The notes beneath the pieces were generated by a model. The model searched no databases, was not told the DNA's origin, and saw only the letters and a program-made list of their open reading frames with translations. This document shows positions 1-9,867 of a stretch of DNA of 64,000 nt, one piece after another. Made by a program: the position numbers and the translations under genes. Source of the stretch: Actinomadura craniellae (GTDB taxonomy: Bacteria; Actinomycetota; Actinomycetes; Streptosporangiales; Streptosporangiaceae); assembly GCF_003289645.1 (NCBI RefSeq), contig NZ_QLYX01000020.1:1-64000 (forward strand), given 5' to 3'. Every line of letters begins with the position of its first letter. Within the stretch, counting starts at the first letter, position 1.

Positions 1-132
1 ACCTCAGAAACCCAACGCCGCCAAGCACTCCCCACCTGGCTCCACACCTACAACCACCACCGCGGCCACACCGCCCTGGACGGCCAACCACCCGCCAGCC
101 GCGTCACCAACCTGTCAGGACAGAACAGCTAG
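1..132 (+). mobile_element. IS481-family transposase, C-terminal fragment
   Basis: The window opens inside a reading frame of 43 codons ending in TAG. Its translation contains LPTWLHTYNHHRGH and GQPPASRV and ends NLSGQNS, the conserved tail of IS481-type DDE integrases. The catalytic DDE residues would lie upstream of the window, so it cannot be told whether the element is intact. I see no clear terminal inverted repeat in the bases just after the stop. Confidence 0.88.
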
Positions 133-531
133 CCAAGGGGATCGGCGGGTGAACGCTCCGCGGCGGAGCCGGTCCGGTCGCCATCGCCGGCTCCGCCGCG
201 GGGTGGGCCGCCCGCCGCGCCGTGCGGTCGCCGCAATCGCGCACGGCGCCCGGCGTTCCCTCACGCGCCCATCAGCCCGATCGTGAGGGTGGCGGCCAGG
301 ACGGCGGAGACCGGGAGGATCGAGCCGAGGCCGGGGGTCGCCCCCTCGCCACGATCCCAGGTCAACCGCCCCACATGTCCTTCGCCGGTGCGGTACCGGC
401 GCTGACCAATGATCACTGTTTTCGGCCGGTCCGGACAGGGACCCCGGACCCAAAAAGGGGGCCCTGCGGCAGACCCAACGCCCCCGGCCCGGAGCGGGTA
501 AGGCGGGCCCCGCCCGGGTAGCGCCGGGGAC
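133..531. other. intergenic region between transposase tail and exporter gene
   Basis: About 400 bases without a convincing gene. The first part is very GC-rich flanking sequence of the insertion element. The middle holds a weak minus-strand frame (annotated separately) that ends in a hydrophobic segment. The last 100 bases presumably carry the promoter of the exporter gene, but no convincing -35/-10 pair was seen. Confidence 0.5.
261..416 (-). CDS. possible small membrane protein or gene remnant
   Basis: A weak candidate. From a GTG the frame encodes 51 residues and ends in a single hydrophobic stretch (SILPVSAVLAATLTIGLMGA) right before TGA, as in a short membrane protein or the end of a truncated one. 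There is no good ribosome binding site. The same frame stays open upstream to 533, so it may be a remnant left beside the insertion element or merely an open frame in GC-rich DNA. Confidence 0.2.
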   Translation of the reverse strand: MIIGQRRYRTGEGHVGRLTWDRGEGATPGLGSILPVSAVLAATLTIGLMGA

Positions 532-1989
532 ATGACCGAGGGTCACCCGAACCGGTGGAAAATCCTGGCAGTGAGCCTGGTGGCGACGTTCATGACGTTG
601 CTTGACGTCAGCATCGTCAACGTGGCGCTGCCGTCCATCAGGCAGGGGCTGGACGCCCCGGAGAGCGGCCTCCAGTGGGTCGTCTCCGGGTACGCGCTGA
701 TGTTCGGCCTGGTGCTGGTGCCGGCCGGGCGGCTCGGGGACGCGCGCGGCCGCCGGGTGATGTTCATGTGGGGCCTGGCGCTGTTCACGCTGGCCAGCAT
801 GGCGGCGGGGGCGGCGCAGAGCATCGGCTGGCTGGTCGCGGCCCGGCTGGTCCAGGGCGTGGGCAGCGGGGTGATGCAACCGCAGGTGGCGGGACTGATC
901 CAGCAGCTCTTCCGGGGTGCCGAGCGGGGGCGGGCGTTCGGCGCCCTGGGCACCGTCGTCGGCGTGGCCACCGCCGTCGGCCCGCTGGCGGGCGGGGCGC
1001 TGATCGCGCTGGCCGGTCCGGAGCACGGCTGGCGCTGGGTGTTCTACGTGAACGTGCCCGTCGGCCTGGCGGGGCTGGTGCTGGCCTGGCGGCTGATCCC
1101 CGGACCGCCGCCCGGGCGGCGCAAGGAGAGCCTGGACCCGGTGGGCGTGCTGCTGCTGGCGGCGGGGATCGTCTCGCTGCTGCTGCCGCTCACCCTGGAA
1201 CGGCAGTGGCAGGGCTCCGGCAAGTGGCTGCTGGTGCCCGTGGCGCTGGCGTTCCTCGCGCTGTTCGTCCTCTGGGAGCTGCACCACGCCCGGCGCGCCG
1301 AGCCGCTGGTCGACCTGAACCTGTACCGGTTCCGCTCGTACTCGCTGGGCGTGGCCATCGCGGTCCTGTACTTCTCCGGGTTCACCTCGATCTTCTTCGT
1401 CTTCACCCTGTACCTCCAGATCGGGCTGGGGTACAGCGCGCTGGCGGCCGGGGTCTCGATCATCCCGTTCGCGATCGGGTCGGGCATCTCGGCCGCGCTG
1501 TCCGGGCGGGTGGTCACCCGGGTGGGGCGCCGGCTGGTCGCCGCGGGGCTGGTGGTGGTGCTGGCCGGGCTCGCCGCCCTCTACACCGTCGTCGCGCTGG
1601 CGTCCGGCCCCGGGGTCACCTGGTGGACGGCCCTGCCGCTGCTCGTCGCCGGCCTCGGCAGCGGCATGGTGATCTCGCCCAACCAGACGCTGACGCTGTC
1701 GCAGGTACCGCCGCGGGAGGGCGGCAGCGCCGCGGCCACCATGCAGACCGGGCAGCGGCTGGGCGCGGCGCTGGGCATCGCCACGTCCGGCGCCATGCTG
1801 TTCGCCGCCGTCGCCGGCACCCGCGGGGACTGGGCGCTGGGGTTCCGGCACGCGCTGACGGTCGTCTGCGCCTTCGTGCTGGCCGCGCTGCTCGCGGCGC
1901 TCACCGACCTGGCGCTGACCCGCCGCGCCGCCCCCCGGGAGGGCGCGGGCATCCACACCCCCGCGGCCGGTCCGGGCTCCGACCGTTGA
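532..1989 (+). CDS. MFS drug exporter, DHA2 (EmrB/QacA) family
   Basis: A 485-residue polytopic membrane protein with about 14 hydrophobic segments, the usual count and length for the 14-TM DHA2 family of proton-driven multidrug exporters. Residues 24-34 carry the family motif LDVSIVNVALP in TM1. Residues 66-75 (GRLGDARGRR) are the cytoplasmic loop motif A. The TM5 region has a Gly/Pro-rich motif C-like segment (GVATAVGPLAGG). The ATG is preceded by GGGG at short spacing. The gene stands alone ahead of a large regulator gene on the same strand. The substrate cannot be predicted. Confidence 0.95.
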   Translation: MTEGHPNRWKILAVSLVATFMTLLDVSIVNVALPSIRQGLDAPESGLQWVVSGYALMFGLVLVPAGRLGDARGRRVMFMWGLALFTLASMAAGAAQSIGWLVAARLVQGVGSGVMQPQVAGLIQQLFRGAERGRAFGALGTVVGVATAVGPLAGGALIALAGPEHGWRWVFYVNVPVGLAGLVLAWRLIPGPPPGRRKESLDPVGVLLLAAGIVSLLLPLTLERQWQGSGKWLLVPVALAFLALFVLWELHHARRAEPLVDLNLYRFRSYSLGVAIAVLYFSGFTSIFFVFTLYLQIGLGYSALAAGVSIIPFAIGSGISAALSGRVVTRVGRRLVAAGLVVVLAGLAALYTVVALASGPGVTWWTALPLLVAGLGSGMVISPNQTLTLSQVPPREGGSAAATMQTGQRLGAALGIATSGAMLFAAVAGTRGDWALGFRHALTVVCAFVLAALLAALTDLALTRRAAPREGAGIHTPAAGPGSDR

Positions 1990-2095
1990 CCCGGCCAGGC
2001 CGAACGCGACCCGTTCCCGCCGGATAGGCGGAATGTCGGTCCCTGCGGGTAGCGTTCGAACGGCCCATGCGTTTACCCGGAAGAGACGGCCCGAT

Positions 2096-5000
2096 ATGAC
2101 ACCTGCGCTCATCGGGCGGGAGCATCCCGCCGGAGTTCTGCGGGCCGAGATCGCGCGGACCGTCGACGGCCGGGGCGGGCTGGTTCTGGTCACCGGCGAG
2201 GCCGGCATCGGCAAGACCTCCCTGGTCACCGACGCCGTCGGTGAGGCCCGGCGGCAGGGGGCGCTGGTGCTCGGCGGCACGTGCTGGGACTCCGAGAGCG
2301 CCCCCGGCTACTGGCCGTGGGTGCAGGTCGTCCGGGGGCTGCGCCGCGCGGCCGGCCCCGCCGAGTGGGCGGCGGCCGAGGACGCCGCCGGCGGCGGTCT
2401 GGCGGTGCTGCTGGGCGAGGGCCCGGACGGCGAGGCCGCCGAGGGTTTCCGGCTGTACGACGCGGTAACCAGCGCCCTGGTCGCGGTCGCGCAGCACCGC
2501 CCGGTGGTGGTCGTGCTCGACGACCTGCACTGGGCCGACACCGCGTCGCTGCGGCTGCTGGAGTTCGCGGCCCGGCACACCTGGTCCGAGCGGCTGCTGC
2601 TGGTGGGCACCTACCGCGACGCCGAGGTCGAGTGGGCCGAGCACCCGCTGCGCCCGCTGCTGCTGCCGCTGGTGGCGAAGGCGACCGCGGTCACGCTGAC
2701 GGGCCTGGACCGCGCCGGTGTGGGCGCCCTGCTCGCCCGCACCGCCGGCCGGGAACCGCCCGCCGGCCTGGTCGCCGAGGTGCACCGGCGCACCGGCGGC
2801 AACCCGTTCTTCGTGGAGCAGACGGCCCGGCTGTGGCACGGCGGCGGCCCGGTCACCGCGATCGCCCCGGGGGTGCGCGACACCCTGCGCCGCCGGCTCG
2901 CGCCGCTGCCCGCCCCGGCCGTCCGGCTGCTCACCGGCGCGGCGGTGCTCGGCCGCGAGTTCCCCCGCCGGGTGCTCGCCGCCGCCGCGGAGATCCCCGC
3001 CGCGGAGGCCGACCGGCTGCTCGACCGGGCGGTGGCCGCCCGGCTGGTGGTGGCCCGCGACGCCGACCGGTTCGCGTTCGTCCACGACCTGGTCCGCGAG
3101 ACGCTGCTGGAAACGCTCGACGCGGCCGGGGCGCGGCGGTGGCACGCCGCGGTGGTCCGGGCCGTCGGCGGCTCCGCCGACCTCGACGGCCAGGTCCTGC
3201 CCGCGGAACTGGCCCGGCACGCCCACCTGGCCGGCCCCGAGCTCACCCCCCCGACGGCGGTCGGCCACCTGCTCGCCGCCGCCCGGGACGCCGCCCACCG
3301 GATGGCCTTCGAGGAGGCCGTGGTGCACTACCGCCGGGCGCTGGAGCAGCCCGTGAGCAACCCGCGCAGGCGGGTGCTGACCCTGCTCGACCTCGGCGGG
3401 GCGCTGTCCCACCTCGCCGAGCCGGAGGCCGGCCGGCAGGCCTACGACCAGGCCGTCGACGAGGCCCGCCGGTCCGACCACCCCGAACTGCTGGCGATGG
3501 TCGCGCTCAACCTCTACCGGTACGGCGAGCACCGCGGTGCCGGCGAGCGGCGCACCGAGCTGCTGGGCGAGGCGTACGAGCGGCTGGTGCGCGGCGCCGC
3601 CGAGCCCGGCGCCACGGCCTCCCCCGACCGGCTGGTGCAGGAGCTGAGCGCCCACGTCGCCGCGCTGGTCCGGCACGATGACGACGACGACGCCCTGATG
3701 GTCGGGTTGTGGGCCCGGCACGACGCGATCTGGGGGCCGGGCACCGCGGCCGAGCGCATGTCGCTCATCGACGAGCTGATCGACGTCGCGCGCCGCACCG
3801 GCAGCTCCGACATGGAGATCTTCGCGGCGTCGTTCCGCTGGGTGACGCTGCTGGAGCAGGGCGACCCCCGCTACCTCGACCGGTTCGACGAGTTCGTCGA
3901 CCTGGCCGGCGGCGAAGATCCGCGCACCGCGCTCTCCGCCCTGATCGACCGGTGCATCATCGCCACCGTCGCCGGCCGGTTCGGCGAGGCCGAGAGCCTG
4001 CTCGCCGAGGCGGCCGACGACTTCCGCGACGGCATGGCGTACTTCGGGTTCATGGCCGGGCACCTGCACTGGGCGATCCTGCTGGCGCAGGGCCGGTTCG
4101 AGGAGGCCCTGGTCGTGACCGAGCGGGCGGCCGAGGCCGGTCACCCGGTCCAGGCGCTGCTACGGGGCGTCACCGCGGCGCACCGGGGCGATGCCGCGGT
4201 GGCGCTGCACCACCTGGCGGAGGTCGAGGCCGCGCCGCCCGCCCGGATGTACGCCGCGCTGCTGCTGCGCTTTCAGGCCCAGGCCGCGGCGCTCTCGGGC
4301 GACCCGGAGCGGTGCGAGCGGGCGCGGGCCGCCCTCCTGCCGCACGCCGGCCAGTGGGCGGTGTCGCTGTTCGGGTGTGAGGTCAGCGGGCCCATGGACC
4401 TCTGGCTGGGCGGGCTCGACGCCGCCCAGGGCCGGCAGGACGCCGCGGTGGAGCGGTTCACCACGGCCTACGAGTCGGCCGTCCGGCTGCGCTCGCTGCC
4501 CTGGGCGGCCGAGGCCGGGAGCCGGCTCGTCGAGGCGCTGCTCGCCCGGAACGCCCCCGGAGACGCCGGCACCGCCGCAGACCTGCGGGCCGAGGTGGAG
4601 CGTTTCGCGGCCGAGACCGGAATGCGGCACCTCGCCGGGCGCGAACCGGCCGCCAACGTGTTCCGGTTCGACGGCTCGGTCTGGACGCTGGGGTTCGCCG
4701 GCCGCACCGTACATATGCCCGACGCCAAGGGCCTGCGCGACCTGCGGGTCCTGCTCGGCGCGCCCGGCACGGACGTTCCCGCCGTCCGGCTGGCCGACCC
4801 CGCGGGCGGCGAGCTCGTCGTCGCCGCCCGGGGGATGGGCGGCGACGACGTCCTCGACGAGGAGGCCCGGATCCGGTACAAGCGCCGGCTGGCCCGGCTG
4901 GACGAGGAGATCGAACAGGCGGTCTCCCGGGGCGACGACGGCCGGGCCGCCGAGTACGACCGGGAGCGGGCGGCGCTGCTGGACGAGCTGCGCGCGGCGA

Positions 5001-5197
5001 CCGGGCTGGCCGGCCGCGACCGCAGGCTGGGCGACGAGGCCGAGCGAGCCCGCAAGACGGTCACCGCGCGCATCCGCGACACCCTCCGCAAACTCGATCT
5101 GCGGCACCCCGAACTCGCCGCCCACCTGCGCTCCTCCGTCTCCACCGGCGCGACGTGCGCCTACCGTCCCGGCGCCGAGACCGCCTGGTGGCTCTGA
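2096..5197 (+). CDS. AAA-ATPase/TPR transcriptional regulator-like protein
   Basis: About 1033 residues. An N-terminal STAND-type ATPase has Walker A GEAGIGKTS at residues 34-42 and Walker B VVVLDDLHWAD near 140-150. A long alpha-helical TPR-like middle follows. The last 110 residues form a charged, arginine-rich region instead of a LuxR helix-turn-helix. This C-terminal type is common in actinomycete ATPases annotated as regulators, and whether it binds DNA is unknown. I chose the ATG at 2096 because GGAAGAG precedes it and the GREH segment typical of these N-termini follows at once; an upstream ATG at 2033 lacks such a signal. The gene converges with the ABC exporter pair, with only 2 bases between stops. 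Confidence 0.88.
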   Translation: MTPALIGREHPAGVLRAEIARTVDGRGGLVLVTGEAGIGKTSLVTDAVGEARRQGALVLGGTCWDSESAPGYWPWVQVVRGLRRAAGPAEWAAAEDAAGGGLAVLLGEGPDGEAAEGFRLYDAVTSALVAVAQHRPVVVVLDDLHWADTASLRLLEFAARHTWSERLLLVGTYRDAEVEWAEHPLRPLLLPLVAKATAVTLTGLDRAGVGALLARTAGREPPAGLVAEVHRRTGGNPFFVEQTARLWHGGGPVTAIAPGVRDTLRRRLAPLPAPAVRLLTGAAVLGREFPRRVLAAAAEIPAAEADRLLDRAVAARLVVARDADRFAFVHDLVRETLLETLDAAGARRWHAAVVRAVGGSADLDGQVLPAELARHAHLAGPELTPPTAVGHLLAAARDAAHRMAFEEAVVHYRRALEQPVSNPRRRVLTLLDLGGALSHLAEPEAGRQAYDQAVDEARRSDHPELLAMVALNLYRYGEHRGAGERRTELLGEAYERLVRGAAEPGATASPDRLVQELSAHVAALVRHDDDDDALMVGLWARHDAIWGPGTAAERMSLIDELIDVARRTGSSDMEIFAASFRWVTLLEQGDPRYLDRFDEFVDLAGGEDPRTALSALIDRCIIATVAGRFGEAESLLAEAADDFRDGMAYFGFMAGHLHWAILLAQGRFEEALVVTERAAEAGHPVQALLRGVTAAHRGDAAVALHHLAEVEAAPPARMYAALLLRFQAQAAALSGDPERCERARAALLPHAGQWAVSLFGCEVSGPMDLWLGGLDAAQGRQDAAVERFTTAYESAVRLRSLPWAAEAGSRLVEALLARNAPGDAGTAADLRAEVERFAAETGMRHLAGREPAANVFRFDGSVWTLGFAGRTVHMPDAKGLRDLRVLLGAPGTDVPAVRLADPAGGELVVAARGMGGDDVLDEEARIRYKRRLARLDEEIEQAVSRGDDGRAAEYDRERAALLDELRAATGLAGRDRRLGDEAERARKTVTARIRDTLRKLDLRHPELAAHLRSSVSTGATCAYRPGAETAWWL

Positions 5198-5199
5198 GC

Positions 5200-6048
5200 T
5201 CACTTGCGGTTGTACATCCGCATGGTGAGGGTCCCGAAGACCACGATGAACGCCGCGCCGGAGCCCAGCACCCAGACGATCTCCCCCATGTCCGTGCTGC
5301 CGGACATCAGGCTCCGCACGGCGGCCACCAGGTGGGTGATCGGGTTGACGTCCACGAACACCTGCAGCCAGCCCGGCATGGTCTCCGGCCGGACCAGGAT
5401 GTTGCTGAGGAAGGTCATCGGGAACATCACGAGCATGCTGACGCCCATCACTGACTTCTCCGAGCGCAGCATCAGGCCGAACATCGTCCAGATCCAGGAG
5501 AAGGCGAACGAGAACGCCACCAGCAGCCCGACCCCGGCCACCACCCCGACGACCCCGCCGTCCGGCCGGAAGCCCAGGATCAGCCCGAGCACGAGGATCA
5601 CCACGGAGGCCGTCGTGTAGCGGAACATGTCGCCGAGCAGGTACCCGACCATCGGGGCGGGCCGCCAGATCGGCAGGGTGCGGAACCGGTCGAACACCCC
5701 CTTCTCGATGTCGGTGTTGACCGAGACGCCGGTGTACATGGTGGTCATGATCACGCTCATCACCATGATCCCCGGCAGCAGGAACTGCAGGTACTCACCG
5801 GTCGATCCGGCGAGCGCGCCGCCGAACAGGTAGGTGAACATCAGCGTCATGATGATCGGGAACGCGGTGACGTCGAACAGTTGCTCGGGCACGTGCTTGA
5901 TCTTCAGCATCGCCCGCCAGCCGAACGCCATCGACACCGCGAACGCGCCGGGCCGGGCGGGCTGCTCGCTGGGCGCGAGCACCGCGCCCAAGGTCTCGGC
6001 CGAGGGGACGTAGGGAGTGGTGGCTTCGGGGGCCGTCGCAGTGCTCAC
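5200..6048 (-). CDS. ABC-2 type exporter permease, DrrB-like
   Basis: A 282-residue membrane protein of the ABC-2 permease family. It has a soluble N-terminus of about 50 residues and then six hydrophobic segments, including [18 protein letters not shown] and the conserved [20 protein letters not shown] region. It would pair with the ATPase encoded immediately upstream to export a hydrophobic compound, as in daunorubicin DrrAB. The GTG start overlaps the ATPase stop codon (GTGA), so translation is coupled. Confidence 0.93.
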   Translation of the reverse strand: MSTATAPEATTPYVPSAETLGAVLAPSEQPARPGAFAVSMAFGWRAMLKIKHVPEQLFDVTAFPIIMTLMFTYLFGGALAGSTGEYLQFLLPGIMVMSVIMTTMYTGVSVNTDIEKGVFDRFRTLPIWRPAPMVGYLLGDMFRYTTASVVILVLGLILGFRPDGGVVGVVAGVGLLVAFSFAFSWIWTMFGLMLRSEKSVMGVSMLVMFPMTFLSNILVRPETMPGWLQVFVDVNPITHLVAAVRSLMSGSTDMGEIVWVLGSGAAFIVVFGTLTMRMYNRK

Positions 6049-7040
6049 GCCGCGGTCTCCTTCTCGGTGGTGGCGGGGTGGTCGGTGAGGGCGAGGAAGA
6101 CCTCGTCCAGGCTGGGCTGGCCGAGGGAGAAGTCGTCGACGGTGATGCCCTCGTGGGCCAGTTCCGCGAGCGCCCGGGATGCCTGCTCGGCGGCCCCGGC
6201 CTCCGTCTCGACGCCCGAGAGGCGGGCGGTCAGCGCCACCGGGTCGGCGTCCTGCTCCACCGGGACGCCCAGCGTCCGGGACAGCACCCGCTCGGCGTCG
6301 GGCCGCTGCGCGGCGTCCCGCAGCCGGACGTGCACCGCGCCCGCGCCGACCGAGGACTTCAGCTGGCCGGGGGTGCCCTCGGCGATGACCTTGCCGCGGT
6401 CGATGACCGCGATCCGGCTCGCCAGCCGGTCGGCCTCCTCCAGGTACTGGGTGGTCAGCAGCACCGTCGTGCCGTGCGCGACGACGGCCCGCACGATCTC
6501 CCACACCTGGTTGCGGCTGCGCGGGTCGAGCCCGGTGGTGGGCTCGTCCAGGAACAGCAGGTCGGGGGTGTGCAGGATGCTCGCGGCGATGTCCAGCCGG
6601 CGGCGCATGCCGCCCGAGTAGTTCTTGACCTGGCGGTCGGCGGCCTCGGTCAGCCCGAACGCGGCCAGCAGGTTCGCCGCGCGCTCCCGTGCCGCGGGCT
6701 TGCGATGGCCGACCAGCCGGGCCAGCAGGACGAGGTTCTCGGTACCGGTGAGGTCTTCGTCCACCGAGGCGTACTGCCCGGTCAGGCTGACCCGGGAGCG
6801 CACGGCGTCGGCCTCGCGCAGCACGTCGTGCCCGAACACCCGGGCCTCGCCCGCGTCGGGGCGCAGCAGCGTCGCGAGCATCCGGACGGCGGTGGTCTTG
6901 CCGGCCCCGTTGGGCCCGAGCACCCCGTACACCGTGCCCGCGGGCACGGTGAGGTCGATGCCGTCCACCGCCCTGGTCTCACCGAACACCTTGACCAGCC
7001 CCGACGTCTCGATCGCCGGGGCGGCGGTGCTTACTGTCAT
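6045..7040 (-). CDS. ABC exporter ATP-binding protein, DrrA-like
   Basis: 331 residues, the normal DrrA length. Walker [10 protein letters not shown] lies at residues 42-50, followed by a Q-loop ([15 protein letters not shown]), the signature [12 protein letters not shown], Walker B LLFLDEP and the switch region [15 protein letters not shown]. The C-terminal 90 residues are the DrrA-type extension ending in [10 protein letters not shown]. It energises export through the coupled permease downstream. The substrate is unknown; no biosynthetic genes lie nearby, so a drug or self-protection role is inference. Confidence 0.95.
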   Translation of the reverse strand: MTVSTAAPAIETSGLVKVFGETRAVDGIDLTVPAGTVYGVLGPNGAGKTTAVRMLATLLRPDAGEARVFGHDVLREADAVRSRVSLTGQYASVDEDLTGTENLVLLARLVGHRKPAARERAANLLAAFGLTEAADRQVKNYSGGMRRRLDIAASILHTPDLLFLDEPTTGLDPRSRNQVWEIVRAVVAHGTTVLLTTQYLEEADRLASRIAVIDRGKVIAEGTPGQLKSSVGAGAVHVRLRDAAQRPDAERVLSRTLGVPVEQDADPVALTARLSGVETEAGAAEQASRALAELAHEGITVDDFSLGQPSLDEVFLALTDHPATTEKETAA

Positions 7041-7201
7041 GATCTGCCTTTCCTTCGGCGGGGAGCGGGCCCCGCATCCGGCCCTTCACCGGGAAGGCGC
7101 GAGAAGCGGCCGGGCACCCGCTAGATCGGATCTCGCGACGCCCGGCGGGCGGCGGCCACTGCCACGGTAGAACGTGGCCGCGCGACATGACAGGGCGACG
7201 C

Positions 7202-8005
7202 TCAGCCGATCCGGGCGCTCTGCCCGCCGTCCACCGGGAGCGCCACGGCGGTGACGAAGCCCGCCTCGTCGGAGGCCAGGTACAGGGCCGCGTAGGCGAC
7301 GTCCCACGCCGTGCCCTGGCGGCGCCGCAGCGGGACCAGCCGGTCCCGGGCCACGCGCAGCTCGTCGGGGTCGATCCCGCGGGCCGCCGAGTGGCCCCGG
7401 ATCGCCATGGGCGTGTCGATCAGGCCGGGCAGGATGGCGTTCACCCGGATGCCGTACTTGACGTTCTCCATGGCCAGCGCGTGGGTGAGGGCGTTCACCC
7501 CGGCCTTACTGATCTTGTAGGCGAACAGCGGGGTCGCGCACACCGAGGCGATCGACGACACGTTGACGATCGAGCCCCCGCCGGCCTGCCGCAGGTGCGG
7601 GATCACCTCCCGGCACACGGTCCACATGGCCTTGAGGTTGACGTCGTGGATCCGGTCCCAGGCCGCCGGGGTGAGGGAGAGCGCGTCGGCGTCGCCGGTC
7701 CCGATACCCACGTTGTTGTGCAGGACGTCGATGCTCCCCCACCGCTCGACCGCCGCGGCGGCGAGCGCCGCGCACTGCTCCGGGTCGGTGATGTCGGCCC
7801 GCAGCGGCACCGCCGTACCGCCCTCGTCGGCGATCATCTGGCAGGTCTCGGCGGCGGAGTCCCCGTCGCGGTCGACCACCAGCACCCGGGCGCCCTCCCG
7901 GGCGAACAGCAGCGCGGTGGCCCGGCCGTTGCCGATGGTCTCCCCCGGGGTCTGCCCGGCGCCCACCACCACGGCGGCCTTCCCCGCCAGCCGGCCCTCC
8001 GTCAT
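7202..8005 (-). CDS. short-chain dehydrogenase/reductase
   Basis: 267 residues of the classical SDR fold. The nucleotide-binding glycine motif is lengthened: GAGQTPGETIGNG replaces the usual TGxxxGIG. NNVG follows, then the catalytic Ser in NVSSIAS and the Tyr-Lys pair in YKISK. The C-terminus ends with PVDGGQSARIG. The ATG overlaps the stop of the upstream carboxymuconolactone-decarboxylase-like gene (ATGA), so the two are cotranslated and probably act on one substrate in a catabolic step. The substrate is not predictable. Confidence 0.92.
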   Translation of the reverse strand: MTEGRLAGKAAVVVGAGQTPGETIGNGRATALLFAREGARVLVVDRDGDSAAETCQMIADEGGTAVPLRADITDPEQCAALAAAAVERWGSIDVLHNNVGIGTGDADALSLTPAAWDRIHDVNLKAMWTVCREVIPHLRQAGGGSIVNVSSIASVCATPLFAYKISKAGVNALTHALAMENVKYGIRVNAILPGLIDTPMAIRGHSAARGIDPDELRVARDRLVPLRRRQGTAWDVAYAALYLASDEAGFVTAVALPVDGGQSARIG

Positions 8006-8565
8006 GACGGGAACCCCTCCAGTCCCTCGTCCAGCGGGATCTCGAAGGTGTTGAGCGCCATGCAGGTGAGGACGTACTGCCCGACGGTGAACACCAGGTC
8101 CATCACCTGCTGAGTGGACCAGCCGGCGGCCAGTTCGGCCCAGGTCGCGTCGTCGACGCGCCGGGTGTCGACGAGCTGGTCGGCGGCGCGCAGCAGCGTG
8201 CGGTCGGCCTCCGTCCACTCGGCGGCGGCGATGTCGCCGGCGAGGCGGTCGATCTCGGTGTCGGTCAGGCCCGCCTCACGGCCGATGATCCGGTGCTGGC
8301 CGAACTCGTAGGCCGATCCGCACCGCCAGCCGACCCGCAGGATGACCAGTTCGCGCTCGCGGGCCGGCAGCGTCGACTTCCGCAGCACGTGCCCGCCGAA
8401 CACCAGCCACCGCCGCAGCAGGTCCGGGTGGTTGGCCAGCGCGGTGAAGATGTTCTGCCGGTTCAGGACCTCGATCCGCCGGCGGGTCTCGTCGTCCCAG
8501 TCGGCCTCCGTGGTCAGGGGCAGCCGGGGCGGCCGTCCGGGGGCGGGCTCCTCGCGCGGTGACAT
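8002..8565 (-). CDS. carboxymuconolactone decarboxylase / AhpD-like family protein
   Basis: 187 residues matching the CMD/AhpD fold, including RRWLVFGGHVLRKSTLPARERELVILRVG and YEFGQHRIIGREAGL. The CxxC redox pair of true AhpD is absent; one cysteine remains (WRCGSAYEFGQH), which argues for a decarboxylase-like or structural role instead of peroxidase reduction. I chose the ATG at 8565 because GGAAGGGG lies just upstream; a longer frame to 8646 has no such signal. First gene of a two-gene operon with the SDR. Confidence 0.87.
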   Translation of the reverse strand: MSPREEPAPGRPPRLPLTTEADWDDETRRRIEVLNRQNIFTALANHPDLLRRWLVFGGHVLRKSTLPARERELVILRVGWRCGSAYEFGQHRIIGREAGLTDTEIDRLAGDIAAAEWTEADRTLLRAADQLVDTRRVDDATWAELAAGWSTQQVMDLVFTVGQYVLTCMALNTFEIPLDEGLEGFPS

Positions 8566-8748
8566 GGGGCCCCTTCCGTGTGGCGATCGTCCGATCATTC
8601 TTCGCTGCCGGGCCGTCCCCGGCAATGGGCCCCCGCCCAGCGGCATCCGTTCCGGTCACGCCGGAAAGGGAACTCGGTTCAGGTCATCTGCCGCTCCGGC
8701 GTCACGTTCCGCCCGCCCGCCGCGATATCCCCGGTGGGGGGAGATCGG

Positions 8749-9375
8749 GTGGGCGAGCGGGGCGAATCACGGTTCTCGCGGCGAGCCGGCGGTCTGATGG
8801 TCGACGTGGCGCTCGCCGGGGCAGCGATCGTCGCAGCGCTGACCGTCTGGCAGGCACCCGCCGGGCCGCCGCTGCCACCGCGCTCCGCCGCCCACCCTGA
8901 TCCGGTCACCCCCCGGCCGGTCCGGGCACTGCCGCCCGCCCGGCCGGTGCGGCTGGAGATCCCGGAGATCGGCGTCCGCACCCCGCTGGTGACACTCGCC
9001 AAGAACTCCGACGGGACGATCGAGGTGCCGGCCCGCGCCGACCGGGCCGGCTGGTACCGGCCGGGGCCCGCCCCGGGCTCCACCGGCCCCGCGGTGATCG
9101 TCGGGCATGTCGACTCGCGGCGCGGGCCGGCCGTCTTCCACCGGCTCGGCGACCTGCGGCCGGGCAACACCGTCCGGGTGGTCCGCGCGGGTGGGAGCGT
9201 CGCCGTCTTCCGGATCGACTCGGTGGAGCGGGTGAGCAAGGACCGCTTCCCCACCCAGCGGGTCTACGGGCCGCTGCCGTACCCGGGACTGCGGCTGATC
9301 ACCTGCGGCGGCCGCTTCGACTCCGGCGACGGGCGCTACGTCGACAACATCATCGCCTACGCGCACCTCGTCTGA
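8749..9375 (+). CDS. class F sortase
   Basis: A 208-residue membrane-anchored cysteine transpeptidase. One hydrophobic segment (LMVDVALAGAAIVAALTVW) is followed by a Pro-rich linker and the sortase barrel. The catalytic triad is visible: His120 in VGHVDS, Cys186 in LITCGG and Arg189 right after it, a spacing typical of actinobacterial class F enzymes. A GTG with GGGGGAGA upstream is the best start; an internal ATG at 8797 is possible. No LPXTG-type substrate gene is next to it. Confidence 0.85.
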   Translation: MGERGESRFSRRAGGLMVDVALAGAAIVAALTVWQAPAGPPLPPRSAAHPDPVTPRPVRALPPARPVRLEIPEIGVRTPLVTLAKNSDGTIEVPARADRAGWYRPGPAPGSTGPAVIVGHVDSRRGPAVFHRLGDLRPGNTVRVVRAGGSVAVFRIDSVERVSKDRFPTQRVYGPLPYPGLRLITCGGRFDSGDGRYVDNIIAYAHLV

Positions 9376-9456
9376 TCCCGCGTAATGACGAACGGGCAAA
9401 ACGACACTGCCCCACTCCTGACCCGACCGTGAAAGTGCGGGGGTAGGTGGGGAAAG

Positions 9457-9849
9457 GTGAAGACAGCGGAGAAGACCCGAACCCCTGCCGGCCGCGACAC
9501 CGGCCGCCAGGAGGTCGCGAAAAGGACCGGTAAGAAGAAGGACACCGCGGCCAGGGGTGAGGGGGCGACCCTCCCCATCCCCGTGGTCACACCGCGGCTG
9601 AAGGTCTACAACGTCCACCTGTCGACCGCGCCGGTGCGCGGGGCGGTGGACGCCGGGCGTTCGGCGGCGTCCCACCTGCCCGCGCCCGGCCGGATCGCGT
9701 TCTACGGCGGGCTCGGCGCCGCCGCCGTGGCCGGCGTCCTCGACTGGCCGGTGGCCGCCGCGATCGGCATCGGCACCGTGGTCGCCCGCCGGGCCCGGGG
9801 ATCGGAGCGGCGGAAGCCGCAACGGTCCGAGCACGCCGCGACCACCTGA
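9457..9849 (+). CDS. small hypothetical protein preceding P-type ATPase
   Basis: 130 residues from a GTG with GGGGAAAG upstream. The N-terminal 35 residues are Lys/Arg/Thr-rich and look disordered. The middle has VVTPRLKVYNVHLS, and the C-terminal half a hydrophobic stretch (IAFYGGLGAAAVAGVLDWPVAAAIGIGTVVA), so it may sit at the membrane. It ends 18 bases before the giant P-type ATPase gene, so the two are probably one operon. I do not recognise a defined family; a role as partner or regulator of the pump is inference. Confidence 0.75.
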   Translation: MKTAEKTRTPAGRDTGRQEVAKRTGKKKDTAARGEGATLPIPVVTPRLKVYNVHLSTAPVRGAVDAGRSAASHLPAPGRIAFYGGLGAAAVAGVLDWPVAAAIGIGTVVARRARGSERRKPQRSEHAATT

Positions 9850-9867
9850 CGCCGGGCGGGGGACCGG

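Noticed and set aside
1-132. Search for a complete insertion sequence or a composite transposon at the left edge
   Set aside because: Only the transposase tail is in the window; no terminal inverted repeat or target duplication could be identified.
2054-2061. GTTCGAAC palindrome considered as a LexA box
   Set aside because: The two half sites run into each other without the four-base spacer of the actinobacterial consensus.
115-2280. 721-residue minus-strand open frame opposite the MFS exporter gene
   Set aside because: Low-complexity Arg/Gly/Pro/Gln-rich translation typical of the antisense of GC-rich coding DNA; the plus strand encodes a clear exporter.
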